The notes beneath the pieces were generated by a model. It did not search any database, was not told the origin of the DNA, and saw only the letters and a list, made by a program, of their open reading frames with translations. Both the position numbers and the translations under genes were made by a program. 10,986 nt of DNA, taken from contig CAYFJO010000367.1 of the NCBI GenBank assembly GCA_964343305.1, forward strand, positions 1 through 10,986. The letters run 5' to 3'. Shown here one piece after another: positions 1-5,532 of the stretch (positions are counted from its first letter, which is position 1; each line of letters starts with the position of its first letter). The DNA comes from CAYFJO01 sp964343305. GTDB taxonomy: Bacteria > Planctomycetota > Planctomycetia > Pirellulales > Pirellulaceae.

Positions 1-125
1 GCCAAGTCTTTGCCGTTGAACGGTTGAATGGCCTCTTTCGTTGGCGAAATGATTTTCTCGTCTGCAAAACCGCACGAAATGGCGATCGCAAACGGAATGG
101 CGACAATCGCAAATTGCGTCTTCAT
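1..125 (-). CDS. Secreted DUF1080-like (3-keto-disaccharide hydrolase family) protein, N-terminal part
   Basis: Only the first 41 codons are in the window; the gene runs off the left edge. Reading the minus strand from the ATG at 125-123 gives a typical Sec signal peptide: MKTQ, then a hydrophobic stretch (about residues 5-19), then a likely cleavage after CGFA and before DEK. The mature part then reads IQPFNGKDL. The motif FNGKDL is the usual start of DUF1080 domains, a concanavalin-like fold found in many secreted planctomycete proteins and in 3-keto-glycoside hydrolases. An AGGA ribosome binding site lies about 10 nt upstream of the ATG. The gene is divergent from the isomerase-like gene at 270, with 144 bp between them, so the two may share a control region. 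The family call rests on one short motif and the secretion signal. Confidence 0.6.
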   Translation of the reverse strand, partial: MKTQFAIVAIPFAIAISCGFADEKIISPTKEAIQPFNGKDL

Positions 126-269
126 AATTCTAATTCCTTAGTGCATGGGTCTAGACAAGTTGTTGTGAATCGGCAGCGACAAGTCAAGTTTTTTCCGCAA
201 AAAGTTGCATCAGCGATGCCGTCGCGGTCAAAATGTGATCAACCATTGGATCAGGTATTGGAGTCAAAC

Positions 270-1226
270 ATGCAATCGACAAGACTACCAGCCGGCGATC
301 GTTTCAACCGGCGAGCGATGTTGAAACTGGGCGCTGTGGCGTTAGCGAGTGGAGCCTGCGGCGCGATGTCAACCAGAGGTGATGACACACCAAGCAAGAA
401 AACGAATTTCCAAATCGCCTGCATGACGCTGCCGTACAGCAAGTTTCCCTTGCAACGCGCTTTGTCCGGAATCAAATCGGCGGGCTACGACTTTGTCGCC
501 TGGGGCACGAGCCACGATGAGCGGGGCGATGGCAAACGAGTGCCTGTCATGTCGACCGACGCTCCGCCAAGCAAAGCCAAAGAACTTGGCGCACGTTGCC
601 GCGATCTCGGCCTCGAACCGCTGATGATGTTTTCGACGATCTATCCGGAGCGCGACGGAGCGCTGGAAGTACTCACTAATCGCATCAAGCAGGCATCCGC
701 CGCCGAGATGCCGCAGGTTTTAACTTTTGGACACACCAAGGGCGGCAATCGCGAAATCTGGATCGAGCGATTTAAGAAGTTGGGTCCGATTGCGCGCGAT
801 CACAACGTGACGTTGGTCGTCAAGCAACACGGCGGTTCGACGGGCACGGGCGAGGCCTGTGCCGAGATCGTCCGCGAAGTGAACGATCCGGGAATCATGG
901 TCAACTACGACGCTGGCAATGTGATGGATTATCTCGACTTGGATCCAATTCCCGATATAAAGAAGTGCGCGAAAGAAGTCCGCAGCTTTTGCATCAAGGA
1001 CCATCGCAACTGGCCCAAGGACCAGGACTGCGGCCCCGGCTTGGGTGAAATCGATCACTATCGGTTGCTTCAACCGGTCGCCTTTTCGGGATTGAAGATA
1101 CCGCTCTGCTGCGAAAACATTTTTGCTCCTCTTGTTCCGCGACCGACGAAACCCGAAGGAGTGGACGCGCTCGCTCGACGCGCTCGCGAGTATCTTGAGA
1201 TTGTCATTGCGGGGCTGCATGCGTAG
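270..1226 (+). CDS. Tat-exported sugar phosphate isomerase/epimerase-like TIM-barrel protein
   Basis: The protein has 318 residues. I start it at the ATG at 270 because GGAG lies 6 nt upstream and because residues 11-35 then form a twin-arginine signal (NRRAMLKLGAVALASG, RR at 14-15). The open frame continues upstream to 24, but that part is not protein-like and overlaps the divergent secreted gene. The body fits the xylose-isomerase-like AP-endonuclease-2 TIM barrel family: a beta-strand start at FQIACMTLPY, then candidate metal or substrate residues in VVKQHGG, VNYDAGN, CIKDHR and CCENI. Family members interconvert or epimerise sugars and often sit beside Gfo/Idh/MocA oxidoreductases and DUF1080 proteins. 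The actual substrate cannot be read from the sequence. The signal peptide suggests a periplasmic or membrane-attached location. Confidence 0.8.
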   Translation: MQSTRLPAGDRFNRRAMLKLGAVALASGACGAMSTRGDDTPSKKTNFQIACMTLPYSKFPLQRALSGIKSAGYDFVAWGTSHDERGDGKRVPVMSTDAPPSKAKELGARCRDLGLEPLMMFSTIYPERDGALEVLTNRIKQASAAEMPQVLTFGHTKGGNREIWIERFKKLGPIARDHNVTLVVKQHGGSTGTGEACAEIVREVNDPGIMVNYDAGNVMDYLDLDPIPDIKKCAKEVRSFCIKDHRNWPKDQDCGPGLGEIDHYRLLQPVAFSGLKIPLCCENIFAPLVPRPTKPEGVDALARRAREYLEIVIAGLHA

Positions 1227-1235
1227 TGTGGAGCG

Positions 1236-1271
1236 ATTGTCCCCAATTGCTCGCAAAACAATTGGGACAAT
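1236..1271. repeat. Imperfect inverted repeat between the isomerase-like gene and proC
   Basis: The arms are ATTGTCCCCAATTG (1236-1249) and CAATTGGGACAAT (1259-1271). They are complementary over 13 pairs with one unpaired C, around a 9-nt loop. It begins 10 bp after the upstream stop codon. No T-run follows, so it is not a canonical intrinsic terminator. It could be a repetitive palindromic element or an RNA-stabilising 3' hairpin. Confidence 0.6.
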
Positions 1272-1374
1272 TGTTCTACAATGAAATCGCCGTGTTGTGA
1301 GAAATGCGAGTTTTCCTTAGCATTGATGGATTGAATTACGGCACGCATCTCCTTCGACGCATCCCAGTCCATCG

Positions 1375-2202
1375 ATGTTAGACCAGCGAATCGGTTTTAT
1401 TGGCAGCGGTCAAATGGCAACGGCCCTCGCGCGCGGATTTGTCAACGGCCAGTTGCTAAACGCCAATCAGGTGCATGCTTTCGATCCTGTCGAAGCCGCG
1501 GTTGAGCAGTTCGTGGAGAACGTTCCAGGAGCCCAACACGCGGCCAGCAACCAAGCTGTTGTCGAGCGAGCGGACGTCGTCGTGCTGGCCATCAAACCGC
1601 AAGTCATGTCCGAAGTGGCTCAGGAAGTTGGCAGCACCATCGGCTCCGAAAAATTGTTGGTTTCCATTGCCGCAGGAGTATCGATTGCCACGCTGATCGA
1701 CCAGTTTGGCACCGAGCGTGTCGTTCGGGCCATGCCCAACACACCGTGCTTGGTCGGATTGGGCGCGGCGGGGTTTTCACTTGGTCCCGGAGCGACCCAG
1801 GACGATAGCCAACTGGTCAATGAACTGCTGTCCGCGGTCGGTGTCGCGTTTGAGCTAAAAGAATCCTTGTTGGACGCCGTGACGGGACTGTCCGGTTCTG
1901 GCCCGGCGTATGTTTTCACGATCATCGAATCACTCAGCGACGGCGGTGTGCGAATGGGTTTGCCGCGCAACGTTGCCACGGCACTGGCGGCTCAAACCGT
2001 TCTCGGTGCGGCTGCGATGGTCAAAACAACCGAAGAGCACCCCGCCGTGTTGCGAGATCGTGTCGCGAGTCCCGGCGGAACGACAATCGCGGGACTGCAG
2101 CAACTTGAAGACCACGCCGTTCGCGCCGCAGTCATCGCCGCCGTCGAAGCAGCCACAAACCGCTCCGTCGAACTAGGTCAACCCACGAACAATAAAACCT
2201 AA
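1375..2202 (+). CDS. proC: Pyrroline-5-carboxylate reductase
   Basis: The protein has 275 residues, the usual ProC length. It catalyses the last step of proline synthesis, reducing 1-pyrroline-5-carboxylate to L-proline with NAD(P)H in the cytoplasm. The N terminus has the Rossmann dinucleotide-binding motif GFIGSGQMA (residues 7-15). Family blocks follow: VVLAIKPQ (69-76), VRAMPNTP (117-124) and GLSGSGPAYVF (171-181). The C-terminal dimerisation domain carries the ProC signature RVASPGGTTIAGL (229-241). The ATG at 1375 gives the expected family N terminus, but no Shine-Dalgarno sequence precedes it. No other proline gene is adjacent, so it looks like a stand-alone gene. Confidence 0.96.
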   Translation: MLDQRIGFIGSGQMATALARGFVNGQLLNANQVHAFDPVEAAVEQFVENVPGAQHAASNQAVVERADVVVLAIKPQVMSEVAQEVGSTIGSEKLLVSIAAGVSIATLIDQFGTERVVRAMPNTPCLVGLGAAGFSLGPGATQDDSQLVNELLSAVGVAFELKESLLDAVTGLSGSGPAYVFTIIESLSDGGVRMGLPRNVATALAAQTVLGAAAMVKTTEEHPAVLRDRVASPGGTTIAGLQQLEDHAVRAAVIAAVEAATNRSVELGQPTNNKT

Positions 2203-2206
2203 ATTC

Positions 2207-2239
2207 AGACTTCCGGAGTTTCAAAAACTTCGAAAGTCT
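2207..2239. repeat. 33-bp palindromic element, copy 1 (imperfect)
   Basis: It starts 5 bp after the proC stop codon. The arms AGACTTCCGGAGTTT (2207-2221) and AAACTTCGAAAGTCT (2225-2239) are complementary at 13 of 15 positions. The element matches the palindrome at 5533-5565 at 29 of 33 positions, so the two are copies of one family. There is no long T-run after it. It may act as a 3' hairpin of the proC transcript. Confidence 0.75.
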
Positions 2240-2282
2240 TTCACCAATTTATTTACCAAACTACGATCAACGGAACGATCTC

Positions 2283-2522
2283 ATGTCATCATCAGTATTT
2301 TGTGTTATCGACGACAAACATGTGCCGCTGTTTCGGGTGATGTGGGTCAGTGACGTGCCACATTTCTGTGGTGAAGATGATTGCACGTGCGAAGGATTGT
2401 ACGAAATCCGGCTGGAACAGGACGAGTCCATCTTCTGTAACGGTGGCGATCGCGATAAGATGCTCGAAGCCATCGAAGCCTGGGCGAAAGGCTCGGACCT
2501 GGATGATGATTGGCTGGAGTGA
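2283..2522 (+). CDS. Small acidic cysteine-containing protein of unknown function
   Basis: I do not recognise this 79-residue protein. It is acidic, ends in GSDLDDDWLE, and has cysteines at positions 7, 29, 34, 36 and 52, three of them in the cluster HFCGEDDCTCEG. That spacing could bind a metal or form disulphides, but nothing proves it. No signal peptide or membrane segment is seen. A weak GGAA lies 7 nt before the ATG. The gene is followed after 24 bp by another small acidic gene in the same direction, and then by the EF-P-like gene, so the three are probably co-transcribed. Confidence 0.7.
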   Translation: MSSSVFCVIDDKHVPLFRVMWVSDVPHFCGEDDCTCEGLYEIRLEQDESIFCNGGDRDKMLEAIEAWAKGSDLDDDWLE

Positions 2523-2546
2523 GAACTCGACAAAAGGAACGACACC

Positions 2547-3020
2547 ATGTCGCTATTCGAAGACAACCGATATCAATGGCGTGAGACTTATTTCGTTCTC
2601 TTCCACAGCGAAGATCGCCCGCCGGCAGACAAAGTCAACTCGGAACTGGCGAAACTCGGTTCGCGGTTCGCCATCTCCGAAGTACGCACGGACGATGACG
2701 GCCAATTCGAATCGGTCACGATGTTCTCGTCCCACGATTGTGCCGCGATGGATATCACGTACATCTCTGGCGAAGAAGTCACCGAGCAGGTGGCCGAATT
2801 CGCGGCGGAAATGAAAAACGCCACGCTGACTCGCGAAGAGATGGGCAAGATTGCCAAGATTACCGAATGCGACGCCCGCTTTGACGTCTATCATTTTGAA
2901 GAGGTGAGCGACAACGAGGACGACATCCTCGACCCGGGAGCTTTGTTAATTGTCATGGAATGCCTCACCGGACTCTGCGGCGGTGTGGGCATCGATCCCC
3001 AAGCCGGCTCAGTAATGTAA
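2547..3020 (+). CDS. Acidic protein of unknown function, upstream of the EF-P-like gene
   Basis: The 157-residue protein matches no family I can name. It starts at an ATG with AAGGA 8 nt upstream, the best ribosome binding site in this gene group. The sequence is acidic and mixed alpha/beta in appearance. It begins with an aromatic strand-like stretch (YQWRETYFVLFH) and ends with a hydrophobic, cysteine-containing tail (MECLTGLCGG). No signal peptide or transmembrane helix is evident. The stop codon is 9 bp before the EF-P-like start codon, which itself has a poor ribosome binding site. This suggests the EF-P-like gene is translated partly by coupling to this one. Confidence 0.75.
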   Translation: MSLFEDNRYQWRETYFVLFHSEDRPPADKVNSELAKLGSRFAISEVRTDDDGQFESVTMFSSHDCAAMDITYISGEEVTEQVAEFAAEMKNATLTREEMGKIAKITECDARFDVYHFEEVSDNEDDILDPGALLIVMECLTGLCGGVGIDPQAGSVM

Positions 3021-3029
3021 CGCGAAATC

Positions 3030-3593
3030 ATGCAAGCCAAAGACATCAAGAACGGAAACGTTGTCGTCCATGACGGTTCGCCCGTTCTCATCCAATCGGT
3101 CACGGTGCAGACTCCGTCCGCCCGCGGAGCCGCCACGTTGTACAAGTTCCGCGGCAAAAACCTGCTCACCAAACAAAAGACAGACATCACGCTCAAAGGC
3201 GATCAAGGCCTCGATGAGGCGGATTTTCAAAAGCGGGGTGTCAACTTGATGTACACCGACGCGACGCACATGCACTTGATGGACCAGGCGGACTACAACC
3301 AATATTCCGTCGCCTTGGAAGACGTCGCCGAGGAGAAGCAGTACATCACGGAAGGCTTGGAGGGTATGTTGGCCCTGATCTACAACGACGAGTGCGTTGG
3401 CGTTCAAGTGCCGACCGCAGTCGAGCTGACGGTCACGCAATGCGATCCCGGTGTCAAAGGAAACTCGGCCACGTCACGTACCAAGCCCGCGACATTAGAA
3501 ACGGGTCTTGTCGTGCAAGTTCCCGAGTATCTTGCTCAAGGCGAACGCATCAAAGTCGACACCCGAACCGGCGATTATCTTTCGCGGGCGTAA
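3030..3593 (+). CDS. Elongation factor P-like protein of the EfpL (YeiP) type
   Basis: The 187-residue protein has full EF-P length and its three beta domains. EF-P proteins bind between the ribosomal P and E sites and relieve stalling at proline runs. The C-terminal family signature is intact, from K152 (KPATLETGL) to G171 (VPEYLAQG), and the end reads IKVDTRTGDYLSR as in EF-P. The N-terminal loop, which points to the peptidyl-transferase centre, reads TPSARGAATLYK with Arg32 at the tip. This closely matches E. coli YeiP/EfpL (SPTARGAATLYK) and not canonical EF-P, whose tip is a modified lysine. I therefore infer the EfpL subgroup, though assignment of a planctomycete protein to it needs a tree. 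No modification enzyme gene is nearby. It is likely co-transcribed with 2547-3020. Confidence 0.9.
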   Translation: MQAKDIKNGNVVVHDGSPVLIQSVTVQTPSARGAATLYKFRGKNLLTKQKTDITLKGDQGLDEADFQKRGVNLMYTDATHMHLMDQADYNQYSVALEDVAEEKQYITEGLEGMLALIYNDECVGVQVPTAVELTVTQCDPGVKGNSATSRTKPATLETGLVVQVPEYLAQGERIKVDTRTGDYLSRA

Positions 3594-3611
3594 CGGATCG
3601 GCAATTCGTCT

Positions 3612-3640
3612 TTGTCTCGTTGCTCTGGCGACGCTAGAAT
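3612..3640 (+). promoter_or_regulatory. Candidate sigma-70-type promoter for the DUF4058 gene
   Basis: TTGTCT at 3612-3617 (4 of 6 to the -35 consensus) and TAGAAT at 3635-3640 (5 of 6 to the -10) are separated by 17 bp. Transcription would start near 3647, just ahead of the AGGAG at 3662-3666. Planctomycete promoters vary, so this is a sequence-match proposal only. Confidence 0.4.
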
Positions 3641-3673
3641 AGAGTGCTGGATGTCAGTCATAGGAGAGAATCC

Positions 3674-4423
3674 ATGCCGCTACGAGATCACTTCCGTCCA
3701 CCTATCTGGACGCGTTCGTCGTGGGAAGGATTTCACGGTGGTTGGCCGATGACCATCGTTCAACAATTGGGGCCAGTGTTGCCCGACGATTACGTCGCCG
3801 AACCGCGTGTCCATCTCGGAAGATTCTGTGAAATTGATGTTTGCGCTTTTGAGGGCGATGATGGAACGGTGCCTCGCCTCGCAGATGAAATGCCGGCAGG
3901 GTTTGAAGAACGTTCTGCGCTGGCGACCGAAACATCGCCAGAACCGACGCTAGTCTTGGAAGCCGATTGGAACGACCAATACGCGTATGAAGTCTTGTTT
4001 TTCGACCAAACCAGAGCTAGGCAATTAGTTGCGGCGATTGAAATTGTCAGCCCGGCAAACAAGGATCGGCCAGACAACCGGCGGGCGTTTGTTACCAAAT
4101 GTGCCGCATTGCTTCAGCAAAACGTCTGTGTTTCTATCATCGATCTGGTCACAATTCGGAAGTCTAATCTTTACTGCGAGCTGCTAGACTTGATCGGGCA
4201 ATCGGATCCTGCATTCGCCTCGCCACCAGCCACTTACGCAGTGACATGCCGAGGACACAAAGTTGGCGAGAAACCGCGATTCGAAGTGTGGGCTTATTCG
4301 CTCGAAGTCGGTCAGCAGTTGCCCAGCCTGCCAATTTGGCTGACAGACGACGTGAAGGTCACGCTTGACCTGGAAGCCAGCTACGAGGAAACGTGCCGAG
4401 CGTTACGCGTACCGACGGGATGA
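3674..4423 (+). CDS. DUF4058 family protein
   Basis: I start this 249-residue protein at the ATG at 3674 because AGGAG sits 7 nt upstream. A GTG at 3644 is in frame but adds non-conserved residues. The N terminus (MPLRDHFRPPIWTRSSWEGFH) and the central block AAIEIVSPANKDR, followed by KCAALLQQNVCVSIIDLV, are what I recall of DUF4058, a family common in planctomycetes and cyanobacteria with no established function. The E-[IV]-[LV]-SP-x-N block resembles a motif in Uma2-type PD-(D/E)xK-like proteins. A nuclease-related fold is therefore conceivable, but this is only a resemblance. There is no signal peptide or membrane segment. The gene ends 18 bp from the convergent SelW-like gene. Confidence 0.75.
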   Translation: MPLRDHFRPPIWTRSSWEGFHGGWPMTIVQQLGPVLPDDYVAEPRVHLGRFCEIDVCAFEGDDGTVPRLADEMPAGFEERSALATETSPEPTLVLEADWNDQYAYEVLFFDQTRARQLVAAIEIVSPANKDRPDNRRAFVTKCAALLQQNVCVSIIDLVTIRKSNLYCELLDLIGQSDPAFASPPATYAVTCRGHKVGEKPRFEVWAYSLEVGQQLPSLPIWLTDDVKVTLDLEASYEETCRALRVPTG

Positions 4424-4441
4424 AGTTGTTGCCGCTTCGAA

Positions 4442-4675
4442 TCACAGCCGTTGGCCAACTTCCGCCACCATGGAATCTTCATCCGGAAAGTCGCCGGTCT
4501 GCAGCTTTGAATAAACCAACTCTCCGCCAACGGTGACTTCGAAACAGCCGCCCGATGATGGCTCAAGCTCCATTCCTTCGAGCTTCTGTTTGTATTCGGT
4601 CAAGATCTTGGTCGCCAAACTGACGGCCTGCGGTTCGTAGTTTCAGGAAGAGCAATATCGCAAGTGGATTTTCAT
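4442..4675 (-). CDS. SelW/Rdx-family selenoprotein (in-frame TGA read as selenocysteine)
   Basis: Translation from the ATG at 4675-4673 to the TGA stop at 4444-4442 gives 77 residues if the TGA at 4645-4643 (codon 11) is read as selenocysteine. The start is MKIHLRYCSSU, so the redox motif is Cys-x-x-Sec at residues 8-11, exactly where SelW/Rdx proteins have CxxU or CxxC. The rest aligns by eye with SelW: a helix (ATKILTEYKQKLE), the GGCFEVTVGGELVYSKL strand block (residues 42-58) and FPDEDSM. The family has a thioredoxin-like fold and is thought to act in thiol redox reactions. A GGAG lies 8 nt before the ATG, inside the end of the thioredoxin gene, and the start is 3 nt after that gene's TAA. 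Selenocysteine decoding needs selA/selB/selC/selD elsewhere in the genome, which the window cannot show. The alternative is a nonsense mutation of a Cys codon (TGC or TGT to TGA). Confidence 0.8.
4607..4619 (-). promoter_or_regulatory. Possible bacterial SECIS hairpin for the SelW-like gene
   Basis: In the mRNA, UUUGG-CGA-CCAAG can pair over 5 bp (one G-U) around a 3-nt loop, 24-36 nt after the UGA. A loop G about 30 nt downstream fits the usual bacterial spacing of roughly 16-37 nt. A second weaker fold, CGAAC pairing with GUUUG and leaving GG in the loop, is also possible at 4621-4636. Neither has the clear bulged U of the E. coli element. This is a hand fold only. Confidence 0.3.
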
Positions 4676-4678
4676 CAC

Positions 4679-5242
4679 TTAGTCTCCATGTTTTTCGCGT
4701 AATCTCGGCGACGTTCGCACAATCAACTGGATCCGCTCGAATTCGTTGAGCCAATCCTGGACGACCGATTGGAGCAAATCATCGGCTGGTGGAGCAATGC
4801 CTGTGGGGCAGGACGCGCCAAGCTGATCGGCCGCCATTTGTCGGTATTTGGAAATCGTTCGATCGCCGTAACGACCGACGAATTGTCCGTCTTCGGACAG
4901 GAACACCACGGCGGGAACGCGTGCTCCGCCGCACACGCTCAGTTCATTTTTCAATGCGTCGTCGGCGTCGCGATCGATGTAGCGGACCTGAATTGTTGGG
5001 GTTGCATTTTCAAAATGATCGAAGATTGGGCATTGTTCAGCGCAGTCTCCGCACCAAGCGCCGGCCATGCAAAGCACCTTCATTTCGCGTTTGAATCCGC
5101 CCAGCAGGGCTTTCTGGGCGTCGGACAGCGAGACGCGCTCATGCACACCTTGCCACCGGCGGCGATGTTCCTCGGAACCGTGGGTATTGAGAAACTCTTC
5201 GTAACTCAAGGCACTGTCGAACGCAGCGTTAAAATCGATCAC
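4679..5242 (-). CDS. Thioredoxin-family protein with CGDC active site
   Basis: The protein has 187 residues, longer than plain thioredoxin. After a helical N-terminal region of about 50 residues, a thioredoxin fold begins at KVLCMAGAWCGDC. The redox pair is C64-x-x-C67 (WCGDC), and the cis-proline is P110 in ARVPAVVF, followed by GRYGDR. Cys71 and Cys104 are extra cysteines close to the active site. No signal peptide is seen, so it is probably cytoplasmic. It looks like the longer thioredoxin-like proteins of the Thioredoxin_9 type, which is a tentative placement. The start is GTG at 5242-5240, 3 nt after the stop of the lysine-rich gene; no in-frame ATG occurs before the active-site strand. 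The 3-nt gap and poor ribosome site suggest translational coupling. The stop is in turn 3 nt before the SelW-like start, so the two redox proteins are probably made together. Confidence 0.9.
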   Translation of the reverse strand: MIDFNAAFDSALSYEEFLNTHGSEEHRRRWQGVHERVSLSDAQKALLGGFKREMKVLCMAGAWCGDCAEQCPIFDHFENATPTIQVRYIDRDADDALKNELSVCGGARVPAVVFLSEDGQFVGRYGDRTISKYRQMAADQLGASCPTGIAPPADDLLQSVVQDWLNEFERIQLIVRTSPRLREKHGD

Positions 5243-5245
5243 GGG

Positions 5246-5449
5246 TTACTTCTTCTTGGCTCGATTTTTTGCGGCTTTCTTTTTGCCGGAAACTTTCTTT
5301 TTGGGCGAAGGTTTGGCCTTTCTTTTGGCTACCTTTTTCTTCTTTGACGTTTTCTTCTTGGTGGACTTCTTTGGCTCGCCGAACGCCTTTGCCCAGTTAT
5401 CGGAGTAGTTGTTCGATCCGCCTGAATGCAATACCGTCACTTTAATCAT
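5246..5449 (-). CDS. Small lysine-rich protein with histone-H1-like basic tail
   Basis: The 67-residue protein has two parts. Residues 1-26 (MIKVTVLHSGG, then NNYSDNWAKAFGEP) look like a short ordered segment with a beta strand. Residues 27-67 are almost all Lys, Ala, Ser, Pro and Arg (KKSTKKKTSKKKK, AKPSPKKK), like the tail of histone H1 or bacterial H1-like proteins, and probably bind nucleic acid or another polyanion. The N-terminal segment is, from memory, typical of a small planctomycete family, but I cannot name a function. The ATG is preceded by GAGG directly next to it and by GAGCG, a poor or unusual ribosome site. It is the first gene of the proposed three-gene unit with the thioredoxin and the SelW-like protein, with TAA-CCC-GTG at the junction. 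Confidence 0.75.
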   Translation of the reverse strand: MIKVTVLHSGGSNNYSDNWAKAFGEPKKSTKKKTSKKKKVAKRKAKPSPKKKVSGKKKAAKNRAKKK

Positions 5450-5457
5450 CCTCGCTC

Positions 5458-5497
5458 GTTTGATTTACCAAATGGAATTCCATCTTCCTAATCAAAC
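5458..5497. promoter_or_regulatory. Concentric 40-bp dyad upstream of the lysine-rich/thioredoxin/SelW unit
   Basis: Two inverted repeats share one centre between 5477 and 5478. The inner one is the perfect 12-bp palindrome ATGGAATTCCAT (5472-5483). The outer one is GTTTGATT (5458-5465) with AATCAAAC (5490-5497), separated from the inner part by 6 unpaired bases on each side. It lies 8 bp before the start codon of the first gene and overlaps the candidate -10 box. It could be an operator for a dimeric or tetrameric regulator, or a leader hairpin in the mRNA. Confidence 0.55.
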
Positions 5498-5513
5498 AAA
5501 GAAAATCGGTCAA
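5485..5513 (-). promoter_or_regulatory. Candidate promoter of the lysine-rich/thioredoxin/SelW unit
   Basis: On the minus strand TTGACC (5513-5508, 5 of 6 to the -35) is followed after 17 bp by TAGGAA (5490-5485, 3 of 6 to the -10). The start point would fall inside the dyad at 5458-5497. The weak -10 box and the dyad together are compatible with a regulated promoter. Confidence 0.35.
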
Positions 5514-5532
5514 GGGTCGAAATCTTCGATTG

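Noticed and set aside
24..269. N-terminal extension of the isomerase-like gene back to 24
   Set aside because: It overlaps the signal-peptide gene on the other strand, is not protein-like, and would bury the twin-arginine signal inside the protein. The ATG at 270 has a ribosome binding site.
1304..1381. 25-residue plus-strand frame overlapping the proC start, a possible leader peptide
   Set aside because: There is no ribosome binding site, no proline-rich or otherwise telling content, and no attenuator-like structure. It may be chance.
4643..4645. The TGA as proof of a pseudogene
   Set aside because: The codon lies precisely at the known selenocysteine position of the family, the rest of the frame is intact, and the start is coupled to a real gene. 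A nonsense mutation remains possible but is less likely.
4563..4754. Minus-strand open frame across the thioredoxin and SelW-like junction
   Set aside because: It is in a different frame from both genes, and its product lacks the conserved residues that the in-frame readings show.
4769..5347. 192-codon plus-strand frame opposite the thioredoxin and lysine-rich genes
   Set aside because: It is the antisense shadow of the thioredoxin gene. The phenylalanine-rich end is simply the complement of the lysine codons.
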